A stretch of DNA of 64,000 bases. It comes from Liolophura sinensis. Lineage: Eukaryota > Mollusca > Polyplacophora > Chitonida > Chitonidae. The stretch is from assembly GCF_032854445.1 (NCBI RefSeq), contig NW_027018084.1:25001-89000 (forward strand). The letters are read 5' to 3'. Both the position numbers and the translations under genes were made by a program. A model generated the notes under the pieces. That model was given only the letters and a program-made list of their open reading frames with translations. It searched no databases and was not told the origin of the DNA. This document shows positions 12,487 to 24,480 of the stretch, piece after piece (positions within the stretch are counted from its first letter, which is position 1; every line of letters starts with the position of its first letter).

Positions 12487-15400
12487 TTAATCAGCGCTGG
12501 GAACCAGCAGTTCGACAGTTCTCGGTCGCATTTCGAGGTAAGGGGACGGACCTCCTGGTGTAGACAACTGGCTCGCGTATAGCACACTGCTGGGCCGCGA
12601 ATGGCGAGGGCTTTTACACTCCGGGTCGTAAATTTCTAACTCCGCGACGATCCTGGGGTGCTTGAACTTGATGAGAACGAAACCCAGGACTGCGCTACAT
12701 GCACAGGAGATACCTGCAACAGACGTTACAACTGGTGGTTACAGACTTCTGCATCATCTAACTACTAGAATGGTTAATACTCTACTGTAGGCATCTGTTG
12801 GGCATTACGAACTTGGTTGAATGAAAACAAGGCTGCATTCAGGCAAACCTATCATGTCTTATCCAATCAAATCGCCCCCAAGCCGTTCAGAGATTTGAAT
12901 AACATGATGTCTGAACAATGACGTGCTCAGGGAAAAATTAATACACGTATGAGTGCCCGATGATTAAACGTCAATCTACATATTTAACTCTTCGTGCATT
13001 TCCATAAATATTGCCATCTCCACCGAAAGTGTGTACCGGTACTTAATTAATTGGTAAAAAAAGTCAAACCCGCTAGACGTATGGGTTAGTAATCGTTATA
13101 TAGCGTTGTAAGGGAAAGACCACTTAGATACGATCTGATTTCATTTCTTCTTTGAGTTGTCTGGTGTTCAATGTTTCATTTATCTTGTGGGAATATTATT
13201 GTTGGAACCCACCGCACTTCGCTAGGTACAGGACAAAGGCTCCGACTGTAAGCCGCACCCAAAACAGAGGACGCTGGATGCGATACGTGTATAAACCAAG
13301 ACGGTTATCATCTCATTTGATTTGTGGTACATGCGGTACAAAATACAGTTTGTTTTGCAGAATCTTCCTGTTTCTTTGGGCTTTGGTTTTTGTCGTTGTA
13401 CCCAAGAATATTCCACTTATACGATCGTGCGTTGAATTATTGGTGGAGGAAACCGATGCAGCTACCTGACGACCTCCTGAAGTACAACACCAGCCGATTT
13501 CGGCATGTCTGAGTTTGTGCCCTTATTTTTTATACTGACACCTGCATAATACCAGCGATACTCGTATTTACCCAATAGAACTGCAACATTTCAGCCTGCT
13601 AGCGAGGTTATGTATATCTTTTACTTCTACATAATGGAAGAATGGGGTCATTCATTTTGGCTTCGCTTTCATTGTAATTTTTTTTTTTCAAAAGAGGTCT
13701 TAAGGGTAACAAGTCGTGTTGACATCTCTCATTTCTCAGTCCTACTAAATGTATGCCACGACCTTCCTTACATATCTGGATCGCGAACATAATTAATAAA
13801 CCACCTCAAATATGTGACGTGTGGGGTCAATGGTATTTTACACGTCGCATGTGGTTATAAATGAACACGGCCGAAAAAGTGATCTGAGTGACGTTCGACC
13901 TGTCACGTCACGTTGCACGTGAAGGTTGTCGTGGTCTACGTAATAGAGTGTGGACATCGGGGAGCAAAAGTGAACATGGCCTTTGTAACATTTCCACACG
14001 GTGTTATTCTTGCCCGAAGCACACATAATTCATTGTGAAGGCAAACTATGGGCATGCTATAGGCATGTTAACATTGAAGAAACAAGCTGTTTTGAGCATC
14101 AAATTACGAAATAAAAGGGCTAGACACCTGGTACCTGCAGGCCTAAATATACATCCTATAATTTGCAAATCCGTCGGGTGTTTGTGTATTACTAACATTA
14201 GTATAATACAACAAGATATAGTCAAAAAGGTACCCGCTGTAAACCAATCAGTAGGCGAGGGTCCCCCAATCATGACATAGAACGTAATTGGGCAAGGACT
14301 TGTCGTGTGTGGAGAGTGGTGCCGTGGACGACTCAGTAGGCGAAGTTCCATTCCATTCATGACGGAAAGCCATACTGATCAAGTATGATGTTGAAAGCGG
14401 TGCCGTGGACGACACAGTATGCCAGAATCCCCCCCCCCCCCATCTACCCCCCAAGTCATGACAGTCATTGATTATTATGATGTGCAGAGGGGAACGGACA
14501 AAAGCCCCGGTGGACAAAAAGCCTCACAGAGCTTTTGTCCTGGATTCTGTACAAAGCGGTGCCGTGGTCGACACAGTACACGAGGGTTCCTTCAATCATG
14601 ACAAGGAGCCAAGCAGGCTACCTGAATAATTTCAACTTGGCGGCCAAGAGTTTCAGCTCTTGCTTTTGCCAGATTATAGATTAGTAAAGAGGCTCACACG
14701 TAACCTATGAAATACCGCCTCTTGTCAGTTTACCTCAGTTACCATTTTATTCTAACTATTTATTTAAAAAGTTGCAAATTATACAAATTATCCCTAGCAC
14801 CATGGCTAAAGCTGAACTAGGTAAAAAAAGATACAGCGATGGTACATCACTGGTCGAGAATTACTCAAAATGCTATGTCGTCATTATATTTAACATACAA
14901 TCACATTAAAACGATGCAAAGGGGACAGGCCTCGGGGATGCTTAGCCCACCAGCAGGATTCTCGTGCATGCAGGAATACAATACAACTAAGACGTACAGC
15001 ATAGAGAGAAAAACCAGAGCAGCGGCGACAGTGTGATAGCTGGCAAATGCTCACACGTAACCAGTGAAATTTACCCTGTGAATTTACATCAATTACAGTT
15101 TTATTATATCTGTTAATGTAAATGCATATGTCTCTTAATAAACGTCGCCCATTTTGTTTTCAGTAAACAAACCGTCATTTAAGCCCGGCGCATACGAGAG
15201 CTATGTGCTTAGCAAAAACTTCATTCGTCGCACTTTCCTTAAGCAATTAACTCTGGTCTGCGGTCAACTTTTCCGTAAGTTTTTGCCTTTTGTGGAGGTG
15301 TGCCAATATCTAACGTGTTTGATAATTTCTTTCATTTGTGCATTATGTCATGCCGTGTGTGACGAAAGAAAGCTATTTCCTTTCAAGCGTTTCCATGTCA

Positions 15401-18400
15401 CATGATCTGCAATATGGCGGTCCACAACGACATGATAATAGCAGACGACCAAAGCCGACATCTGTGTGTTATGAATATAGAAATGCAAACATTACGAGTT
15501 TGACCAAGTTTACCGGCGATTTCTTCCTGTGGCGATATCATCTTATCCCGATCTTTGAAATCTATGGAGCGAACATCATAAAAGCACGGACAGCATGGCC
15601 ACAATTCAACCAAATTAGGCTATCTTCCAGCGTCTGTTATCATGTCGCTGTGGACCGCCATCTTGCAGATCATGTGACCTGAAAAAGCTTGCGCATTGCC
15701 CACTATCTGAAAGAAGATAGCTTTCGTTCGTCGCACACGACAAAACATTGTGCATGAATGTCTTTGATATTTGGCGCAGCTCCACAAAAGACAAAAACTT
15801 ACAGAAAAGTTCACTGCAGACGAGAGTAAAGTGTTCGAGGCAAGTGCCGCGAATAAATTTTTGCTAAGCAAATAGTTCCCGGGCTTAAACGTCATGCGTG
15901 CTTAACTTACCTGCAAACACAAAGCTGTATAGGTAAGACCCTGAAGACTCCGTCAAGAGAGCTGCGAGACAAAAATTAATGTTTGGGAATAAAAATAAAT
16001 AAATATTAATTAGTTTATTTATTTGATCATTAGTTATCGTCGAATTAAAAAACTTCCGATACTTTGACGATTAGTTTTAATGGTGGAATAAATACAAATA
16101 AAGTTTTACGATAAAGATTAAGTTTTAAATCTCATGCATAGTGTAAATATTTAATGAAATACGGTACTAAGTGTTGTGAACGCGCGTTTACATTTGTGTT
16201 GAGTATAGATAATTAATGTTACATGGCACAATTAACTGTGGTTTAACGCTATCGTATGATGTTCAACATATGTTCTAACAGATAAGGGTAATTCATTGAT
16301 TTGATCGGTGAATATTTCACTTATACGCCGGTGGCCAGCATTATGGTGGGAAGAAATCGGACAGAGCCCAAGGGAAAGGATGAGGGTAATTGTTCAATAC
16401 ATTCTATGCTTAGCATGTAGACGACAACAAGAAAGAGGTTACTGTGAAGTATTTCTTTAAAACCATTAGGCGTGAAGACGGAAATGCCGTTTGTTATTTC
16501 AACTGATTTCGTTACCTGCCACGGGCGGTCCTATCAAGTAGCCAGTTCCCGATACCATCATCTCGACGCCGAAGGCTGTAGCAAGGTGCGCCAGTCCTGC
16601 TAAGTCTTTCGTCATTGGCGTTAGCACTACGTAAGGTCCTCCGGTAAAGAGTCCCATTAGACCAGCAAATGCCATGGACAACGTTAAAGAGGGAGAAACA
16701 AAGGGAAAGCCTGTTGTCAAGACAGCTATTACGGCAAACGAAGCACAATATAAAATAAACTTGTCCACGAAGGCTACAGTAAATCCAGTGAGAAGTCGCG
16801 AGACAATGTTACAGACGCCCATGACTGTGAAGAGAAGCGCAGACTGTGTCATGGTGGCTCCGTTGAACATGACGTAGCTGGGTAAATACATGTTCACCCA
16901 GGAAACGGTTATACTCCACAGGAAAATGCTGCTGCAAAACAAAAGCATGGGCAGGCTGAGGACGACTTTCAGAGAAGTTTTAATCGTCTTCTTCCAGTGA
17001 GACTCCGGACCAGAAGGGGGGTCATCCAGAGGTTTCTCCGTGACGGCTCCTGGGTGGTCGGAATGATCAGCACGATTCCCCCAATGGGATCTTTCCACGC
17101 TGTTCGGATGAATAATCATGGCAGACACGAACAGATTGGCGCTGATCCCAGCTAACATCAGGAACATTCCACGCCAGCCGAAAACGTTCTCGAAGAATCC
17201 AAGCAGCGGGGCACCAACTAGCATACCGATTCCTCCTCCAGTCATGACCAGGGCGATGGCCACGTTTAAGTACTTGTCAAAGTAAAACCCTATTATCACC
17301 ACAGAAGGTGCAAATACCATACCAGAGCCAAGGCCTGCAAAACAAACAAGTTTCTTGTGACTGATGATATGGAAAACAGTGGGCAATTTTAACGTGGCAT
17401 TGACCACATCCGCAGGCCGGAGAGGTAGATGTTAGTGTTACAGTAGTAGCCCTGTAATGAGTTCCAGTGTAATACTATTTTATGATTCCACTATTTCTCC
17501 TTCGAAAGCTCAGCTCAATTTCAGATTAATAAGTCTTAGCGCTCATCTCACCTAACATTGTCCTTTCGACCAACACGTACGTGAGTTTTACGCATCTCAA
17601 TTGTCACTGTAAGGAAACGGTGAGGTTTAAGAGTAAATGAATGGTCATGGCTAAACGGCCTATCGGTAATATTTCAGTACGTCTGTAAGGGCAACCTCAC
17701 TTGTCATTAAGAACAGTGTTATGTTTTAGATTAAAGTTCCTCACCTGTCATTAAGGACAGTGTGATGTTTTAAATTAAGGCTCCCATGAGATTCTCCAGA
17801 CTACCTCACCTGACATTAAGGACAGACTAATCTTTTAGAATCAGTCTCCATGGATTTCTGCTGACTACCTCACCTGTCATTACGGACAGTGTCATGTATT
17901 ACATTAAGGCTCCATTGGGTTTCTGCTGGCTATCTCACCTGTCATTAAGGAGAGAGTGACGTACAGGTGGTCCAGTCTTGTGACAAATGCACTGGCTGTA
18001 CAGCCGATGAAGATGAGGAGGCTACCGAGCATCATGGACGTTCTACAGCTGGTCATGTTTGTCAAGAATCCAACCAACGGACCTACGACGGTAAAGTTAT
18101 TTATTGATTTATTTACTTATTTGATTGGTGTTTTACGCCGTACTCAAGAATATTTCACTTATTCCACAGCGGCCAGCATTGTGATGGGACGAAATAGGGC
18201 AGATTCCGGGGGGAAACCCACGACCATCAGCAGGTTGCTGGAAGACCTACACACATACGGGGGTAAAGTTAAGACGAAGAATAGCAGTATGATACCCACA
18301 ATAGTGCAAAGCTAATGTATACGTCTGAGTTGACACTGCTATAACGGCCTTGCACACTTCATCTGACACTGTTCACAGTTGTAAGAGATTGTGACACTCT

Positions 18401-20294
18401 TACGAAGAATCTGCGAGCTATATTAATGATAAATTATGGAGTCCACAAATTCGCATAATATATCCAGTGACTTAAAGTTAATTTATTTATTTAAACGACT
18501 GATATTTTACACCATACTCAAGAATATTTCACTTATACGACGATGGCCAGCATTACGGTGGGAGGAAATCGACCATAGCCTGGGGGAAACATACGACCAT
18601 CCACAGGCTGCTCCAATGATTATATTTCTAATGGTCTTAAATAAATGTTATATCATATACATGTTTTTATATATTGTTTTTAGTTTTGTGTGCATTTATT
18701 TATTTATTATTCGATCGGTGAATACGGCATGCAAGCATTCCCCCTTATATGACGGTGCTCTAGTTATTAGGTGGAGGAGATCGGGCAGAACCCACTGGAA
18801 ACCAATCACACCTGTCTACTTACCTCAGCGTAAAGTGTGGAACCACACATAACATCAGAAACCAACTGATTCAACATTGACATTTGAAGGCCCTTGGAAC
18901 AGTAGAGAAATATCTTCAGTTTCATGCAAAAATAGAGGTCATCCACATCAAACGGTATCAATTCAATAAAATGTGGTATAGTAATAATCGTTATTATTGG
19001 AAGGTTTTCCGTGGCCGGGGGTAGTCAGCGCGCCAGCGCGGCGCAATTACCCAAATGTCTCTTACCAGTGCTGTCGATGAGAGTTCAAGTCCAGCTCATG
19101 GTGGCTTCCTCTCCGGGCGTACGTGGGAGAGTCTGACAGCGGCCTGCGGATAGTCAGGTTTCCCCCATCATAATGCTGGCCGCTCTCGTAGAAGTGAAAC
19201 AGTCTTCAGTAAGGCGTAAAACACCAGTGAAATAAATAAATAAATATTGAAAGGTTTAAGACATGCCGGTTTACGAAACTGGCCCAGCTTTGTTTGTTGT
19301 GTGGCGAGGCACCAAATGCCACAGACTCCTAAAAATGCCCTTTTCACATGATGTTTTGAATATAAAGGTTGATAATGAACATTGAAAAAAAAAAGTTAAT
19401 TAATCTGTTAATCTGTTAATCTCAACAGAGAGTGTGTTGTCTGAGTGATGCCACACTGTATTCTGTTGTTATAACACAGTACTCTGTTATGTTTAACACA
19501 ATACCCTGTTAGTCTAATAGAATGATTATGAATGATGAATGAATTAATAGAATATGTGTGTTATATTCAACAGAATAATCTTCTTCAATAACAGAGTACA
19601 TTCTAGCATAGACAACATACTTTCTGTTAAATTCAACAGGTTTTTTTTTTTTGAGAGAGAGAGAATCACCGGGGTTTAATAGTATATGTTGTCCGCTGTT
19701 GTAATACATAAGGAGTATCCCTATTTAAACTATACAGTGCAACAAAAGTAAGTCACCCCCAAACGTATTTTGATATCTCCCTTGATATGTAACAGATCGC
19801 AATGAAATTCTGCACACACTATCACAGTAATCCGGCGGACGTGGTGTATCAAGGATTAGCTTGTGAAATTTTCAAAATGGACCGATTTTCAGTTTGCGCA
19901 TGCCCATTAGCGCACAACTGCACCTGCACGTTAATATTTGATATACCACGTCCACCGGATTACAGTGATGATGTGTGCAAAATTTCATTGCGATCTGGTA
20001 CATATCAAGGGAGATATCAAACAACGTTTTTGGTGGGGGGGGGGTACTTTTGTTGCACTGTTGCACTATAATCTTTACTTCGTCTTTACCTGTTAAATTG
20101 ACTAGAGAAGTTGTTATACTGAGAACCCAGGATGTCTTCACCAGTCCTTCGTCGAACGTGTCTAGCAGGACGATCTGTATGACGCCTAAGCTGTACACCA
20201 ACACGGCAATGATGATTTCAGCAAGGATTGCCGAAGCCATGACAAGCCAGGCCCAGCCGCGGTCCACGTCATGCGCTCTGTCCCGGAGGACCAT
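12487..20294 (-). CDS. SLC16-type monocarboxylate transporter-like protein, 5 exons, apparently complete
   Basis: Exons (minus strand): 20294-20090, 18082-17939, 17334-16516, 15961-15911 and 12713-12487. All internal junctions are phase 1 with GT-AG sites. They join to 1446 nt, or 481 aa, normal for SLC16. The first exon carries DRGWAW at residues 11-16, matching the SLC16 signature before the first helix. The third has FYFDKYLNVAIALVMTGGG, the second signature (TM5). About 12 hydrophobic segments with a hydrophilic central loop fit a proton-linked plasma-membrane transporter of the major facilitator superfamily; substrate unknown. The start ATG is the first in frame in exon 1. Its last two exons mirror those at 101-1469, so this is a convergent duplicate. 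Intron 1 holds a fold-back element ending next to the donor, intron 2 an array of donor-like repeats, and intron 4 a large fold-back element. Confidence 0.88.
14235..14605. repeat. Degenerate tandem repeat, 3-4 units, in last SLC16 intron
   Basis: Units contain gcggtgccgtggacgacaca then a variable stretch then aatcatgaca, at about 14235, 14318, 14395 and 14550. An interruption contains a 13-C homopolymer near 14428. Confidence 0.6.
14650..15115 (-). repeat. Dispersed repeat of unknown class
   Basis: Shared segments (antisense: cacacgtaacc, gaaata, ttacctcagtta; gagagaaaaaccagagcag) also occur at about 42160-42290 and 45600-45740 on the plus strand, and internally twice here (about 14690 and 15048). 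No coding content was recognised. Confidence 0.5.
15175..15895. mobile_element. Long fold-back element in last SLC16 intron
   Basis: About 270 bp at 15178-15450 recur inverted at 15645-15890. Both arms begin tttaagcccgg and share tgcttagcaaaaa, gtaagtttttg and cacatgatctgcaa. The centre is about 190 bp. No transposase frame is present, so it would be non-autonomous. Its right arm ends only about 15 bp from the donor of the 51-nt exon (15911). Confidence 0.7.
16296..16385 (-). repeat. Dominant SINE, antisense fragment
   Basis: Degraded tail and body: gaatatttcacttatacg and ggccagcattatggtggga. Confidence 0.75.
17695..17945 (-). repeat. Tandem array of duplicated exon-end/5' splice-site units
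   Basis: On the minus strand the end of SLC16 exon 2 reads ccttaatgacag followed by gtgaga. This junction is repeated four more times downstream in the intron at spacings of about 46-65 bp (donor-like gtgagg at about 17870, 17806, 17742 and 17697). The copies preserve both the exon end and the GT, so each is a potential decoy or alternative donor. Confidence 0.7.
18100..18262 (-). repeat. Dominant SINE, antisense copy
   Basis: Well preserved tail and body (ttgattggtgttttacgccg; gggggaaacccacgaccatc). It starts about 20 bp upstream of SLC16 exon 2, within the intron. Confidence 0.85.
18481..18810 (-). repeat. Two consecutive degraded SINE fragments, antisense
   Basis: Fragments at about 18481-18615 and 18690-18810 each begin with an A/T-rich tail followed by diverged tail and body boxes. 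Confidence 0.7.
19010..19248 (+). repeat. Dominant SINE, sense, near full length
   Basis: Contains a degraded tRNA-like head with B-box gagttcaagtccagctcatg, the body, tail box gtaaggcgtaaaacaccagt and a terminal (AAAT)n. Confidence 0.8.
19390..19640 (+). repeat. Dispersed repeat rich in ctgtta/aacag motifs, copy 1
   Basis: Shares ordered blocks with 48020-48215 (ttaatctgtta, tgatgc, ctgttagtctaat, ttaatagaata, gttatattca). No coding content. Confidence 0.55.
19735..20075. mobile_element. Tc1/mariner-like MITE in SLC16 intron 1
   Basis: About 120 bp at 19738-19855 beginning cagtgcaacaaaagt recur inverted at about 19935-20062, with loop about 80 bp. Shared blocks include gatatctcccttgatatgta and cagatcgcaatgaaatt. 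TIRs starting CAGTG next to TA suggest Tc1/mariner ancestry; this is an inference. The right end lies under 30 bp from the exon 1 donor (20089). Confidence 0.7.
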
Positions 20295-20329
20295 CGTGGA
20301 CCAACCCTCGGTCCGCCTGTACTGAGGTG

Positions 20330-21430
20330 TGGGATGAACAGGAGCCGATCAGAGGGCGGGGTGGGAAAGGAACGAAACGAGGATGGTGCTGGGTTCAGCA
20401 GGCCTGGATCAGCATCTTATGCAAGTACACCCAACCCTGGCGTGACAGGCAGATCACGAGGCGTGACGATGTCAACACCTGTAGACAGTGCCTCCGTGCC
20501 CAGGCCCTCGCAGTACGGTATGTTTCAGCTCTCAGCAAACAAACGTATGTAGGGCCGAGTCAGTCATCTTCATTTACACACACGCATGAGCGCGCAGGCC
20601 TGATCTATGACTACGTTCTCCTTAGGCTAAACATAAGACCACTATTTATTCCAAAGTCCTCTATTCATTGAAAGAAAAGATAACACCAGCCCAAATGTAT
20701 GTAGGTTATACATGGATAAAGTGTCCCACAGGAAGTTTAAAAAGCATATCTTTTTATTTTTGCGATGTTGCACAACCGAGATAGCACAGTTCAAAGTAAG
20801 CAATATCGCGCATATTGACATCGTGGAAAACATTACCGTGCTAGCGGTTTTAAAGGAGAAGAAAACATCAAAATGATGCCAAAATCAGATGAAAGAGTGT
20901 CAAAACTTATTTGCAAATATCATCTTTAACATTTTTTTGGAATTTTTTTTTTCAAGAGAAAGGGTATTTGAAAATATTTTTGTATGGGGGGGGGGTATTT
21001 GGGACCAACTTTTGTTATTTATCCTTGTTGCATAATAATGTTCTAAATAAGGATGCGGAGCTTGTCTAATAAATTTATTTGAATGTAAATTTATATCCAA
21101 ACATATGCATTTAACCTAAATTATGATAATATTTATGAGCATATTAAAATATAAATATGATCCAAATTGAGGTTTAATACATTTGTTAGGTGGAAAGAAC
21201 AAATTCTAGTGCAAAAATATTTATTAAACTTGTGTTACATCCTCATTTATGACATTATTAACAAAAGACTATAAATACCAAAGGGGGTCCCAAACACCCA
21301 CCTTACAAAAATTATTTTCAAGTGTCTATTTTCTCCTTACGGAAAAATATTGAAGACCACATTTAGGAATAATTTTTCACTCTCTTTCATCTGAACTTTA
21401 TGTCACGTTTATGTTTTCTCCACTTTTAAC
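20330..21430. other. 5' flank of the SLC16 gene
   Basis: No coding exon was recognised. An upstream untranslated exon is possible but none can be fixed. The stretch 20640-21400 is AT-rich and shows no recognisable element. Confidence 0.4.
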
Positions 21431-21439
21431 GTTTACGTG

Positions 21440-21590
21440 GAAAGTCTGTCAGCAACATGGTGTTGGGTTTCCCCGCCCCGGCTCTGCCCGGCTTCCTCCC
21501 ACCATAATACTGGCCACCGTCGTGTAAGTAAAATATTCTTGAGTAGGCCCTACGGCGTAAAACACTAATCAAAGAAATAAATAATAGTAT
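21440..21590 (+). repeat. Dominant SINE, sense copy lacking head
   Basis: Body (cccgccccggctctgcccgg, cctcccaccataatactggc) and tail box with a small insertion (gagtaggccctacggcgtaa), then aaataaataa. Confidence 0.8.
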
Positions 21591-21639
21591 TATTGTTAAT
21601 AGGGATTACACTTCCTGAATAAAGCACAGATTCTAGTGC

Positions 21640-21975
21640 TGAAATTTGGCTGAGACCACTGCGGGTTTCGAACCAGCGACCTCAGAGGCAGGCACCAAAT
21701 CGCCAGCAATACATGTCAACCGATTAGATCACTCGACCAACAGGCCTTCCACAAAAATAAAAGGTAGAGTTTACAGCGAACATGCATTACCCCTCTGATA
21801 ATCACAAATGACGTCACTCCCTGAGGTGAATATATCAGATAGGTACAGATGTCATTTAGATGATTATTTTTGTGGAAGGCCTATTGGTCGAGTGGTCTAG
21901 ATGGTTGACATGTATTCCTTGCTATTTGGTGCCTGACCCTGAGGTCTCTGGTTCAAAACCCGCACTTGAATTTAG
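21640..21975. repeat. Head-to-head inverted pair of tRNA-like repeat units
   Basis: About 110 bp at 21640-21760 (minus sense) recur inverted at 21868-21975 (plus sense). Both contain gtggaaggcctrttggtcga, ggttgacatgtatt and a B-box-like ggttcgaaaccc or ggttcaaaaccc. Spacer is about 110 bp. They look like two copies of a pol III-derived element, not functional tRNAs. Confidence 0.6.
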
Positions 21976-22229
21976 TAATTCTGTTACTAAATCCACTTTC
22001 TATATGACATCTGTACCTAAAATAAATATCAGTTTTAAAGAATAGGGCGAGAGTTATTTCTATAAACCGAGGACTTTATCTGTATGTTTCCGCTTACGTC
22101 AACTGAACCGCTTCAGTTGGCGCTGCCAATCCAGTGGAAATGGAGCATGTGCACAGCGCTAGGTAAATGTTCACATGTAAACGAACATGGCTGATTACAC
22201 GCGCAAAAAGACCTTACGGCTCGCTCGTT

Positions 22230-22960
22230 TTGATTGATTGATTTTATTAGCCATGCAATAATAAATATATACATTGGATTTTAAGACATCAACAAAATAC
22301 GGATACAATGTGATAACAATGAAGTCTAGAAAGATATAATACATGGTGGGAATAAAGCTCAGGTTGAGCTTGTTCTATCCCATGTATAAGTAATAACAGC
22401 ATTGGAGATGTGAGACTGACAGTTTGTGTCTAAAAATTTATTTTTTCTTCCTAAATATATATGAGTTTATTTTTTACCTCAACTATGCCTTAACTGTGTA
22501 ATGTTAGACTAAAGATTGCAGCTTAGAAAGTAGAAAAGATTTTAATAAAGACTGAAAGTGCGATTAAGAAGAAACTGATCTTAGTGTTAATGGAAGTTTA
22601 TTCCATTCCCTAGCACAATGGTTTATACAATAGTTTGTGGAAGGCTAGTTGTCTGTCTCTCGTGTGATATGGATTTAAAATTTAAAATGATTAAACGGGA
22701 ATTTAAACTTACAGGAATAGTGCCTATGGAATACAAGTACATATGAGTTTGTAACAGAGTAGAAAATAGAGATAGTTCGGCAAAGGGTAAGATTTTCAGT
22801 TCGCAAAAAAGCGGTTGGGTGTGGCAAAGCCGGCCTGATAATGTAATTGTTCTAATTGCCCTTCTTAGATCTATGTACAAGGGCTTGAGATATGTGTGAT
22901 ATGCGCTTCCCCATAACATATTACCGTATAGTAGATATGGATAAATAATTGAGTAATAAA
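22230..22960 (-). mobile_element. LINE 3' fragment (CR1/L2-like RT C-terminus), decayed
   Basis: The minus-strand open frame at 22919-22623 encodes MLWGSAYHTYLKPLY, then RRAIRTITLSGR, then LFCELKILPF, typical of the region after the reverse transcriptase domain of non-LTR elements. After a stop and frame change, CAREWNKLP follows, the usual block near the ORF2 end. It is not functional. Confidence 0.75.
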
Positions 22961-23159
22961 GGATTAGGAGGGTCTTTTTATTTACACATTGTTAAATGTG
23001 TAAAATAAAACCTATATTTCTTGACACTTTGGAACACAAGTATCTTATTTGAACAGTCCAGGTCAGTTTCTCATGGAAAAATATACCATGAAATTTGAAT
23101 TTATCAACTTTTACAATTTCGTTACCAAATTATGAATTGCAGCTATTTTCTTGTTATTG

Positions 23160-23345
23160 CACTGAGAAAAGTTAATGAGTCACTGTTGTGTCATATGGAC
23201 TCATCCCAGCAAGTCAGTTGTGTTCGACTCAGTGATGTCAGTCACATGACCTACTCTGGACACAAACTGAGTCGCGTCTGAGTAACTTTCTTGGACAAGT
23301 GACTCATCGCATGAGTTTTGGTAATCGTCCCAGTGAGTCATATGA
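23160..23345. repeat. Cluster of TGAGTCA/TGACTCA-like motifs, block 1
   Basis: Motifs such as aatgagtcact, cgactcagtga, aactgagtcg, agtgactcatc and agtgagtcata are packed in under 200 bp. The second block is at 24195-24480, so these are probably degenerate tandem repeats. Confidence 0.5.
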
Positions 23346-23944
23346 CAGGTGAACAATGGTAAACTGTTTAAAATCTTACACCAAATGCAATCCAGTACGA
23401 ACTAGATTAGCCCCGTATCCATTCCTGTAGGTCTGTAACGTTTTGTGACCAAATGGGTTATGCATTTAATATCTAATGCCGAGAACAATATGGTTAGCCC
23501 AGCTTGGACTTTAATTCCCAGTGTGTGTTAAAACAAGTGGAAGCGAGCCATGTTATGTTACTTTTTTCTGACACTTATGGTGATCTAGTTCATTACTCAA
23601 AATAAGTTTTATATAAATGTATTCAGTATAAGTGAACGGGAGCTTTTTTTGTGTGAAAAGAGGATTTACATGTAAACCTGAGACTGCTATATGTAGTACG
23701 CTAAAGCTTCTCTTGGTGAACAGTGCCACCTTGTATTTGAACCCAGGAGAATGCATGGTGATCACGGATAGTACCAGTACTTGTATTTGTTCTTTTACTG
23801 ACAGTGCACTTTACTGTTATCTCTCTTTTTCTTTTTCCGGACTCGGTTTATGCATGGATATTTCTAAAATTCAGTGACAAAGACAAACATTTGTGCTAAA
23901 CATCAAAATTCTGTTGTGTAATGGCCTACTGTCATGACTGTAGT

Positions 23945-24110
23945 ATTTATTTTACTTATTGGTGTTTTACGCAGTAGTCAAGGATATTTCACTTACACCA
24001 TGACAGCCAGCAAAAAGATGGGAAGAAGCTGGTCAGTGCCTGGGGGGAAAACCCACTACCATGCGCAGTATGTTCGCAAACCTTCACGCTTACCACCGGA
24101 GAGAAAGACA
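23945..24110 (-). repeat. Dominant SINE, antisense copy
   Basis: Contains ttggtgttttacgcagtag, atatttcacttacaccatga and ggggggaaaacccactacca. Confidence 0.75.
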
Positions 24111-24194
24111 GCATGAGTTGGCCATTGTATCTTGCTAACAGGCTATAGTCACTCGTCAGACGGTAGTTAATTAGAGCAGCGTTATCACAAGTCT

Positions 24195-24480
24195 AGGTAG
24201 TCCTGTGACTCTTAACTGAATGAGTTATCTGACAAGCGGAGAGTCCATTGACCAGCGGAAAGAGTCCTTGGAGCAAATGAGCGAGTCTTTTGACCAATAA
24301 AGTGAGTCTTTTGTCTAGTTTAGCGAGTCTTTTGACTAAATACATGAGTCTGGTGACTACTCATGTGAATTTCATGACTGACCAAGTGAGTCTTTCATAA
24401 CCCAGCTGATCTGGTCGTATGACTCAGTTTTCTGAGTGAAATTAGCTCAATTGTATGACTCAGATTATTGAGTCAGCTGA
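24195..24480. repeat. Degenerate tandem repeat built on gagtctttngac, block 2
   Basis: About ten gagtc or gactc pentamers spaced at roughly 25-30 bp. Units read gcgagtcttttgaccaataa with variants. Confidence 0.6.

Noticed and set aside
12249-12587. 112-codon minus-strand open frame starting inside the last SLC16 exon
   Set aside because: It is the wrong frame of the real terminal exon, continuing into its 3' UTR.
20271-20671. Plus-strand open frames of 93 and 114 codons upstream of the SLC16 gene
   Set aside because: They start inside the antisense of exon 1 and have no motif or splice context.
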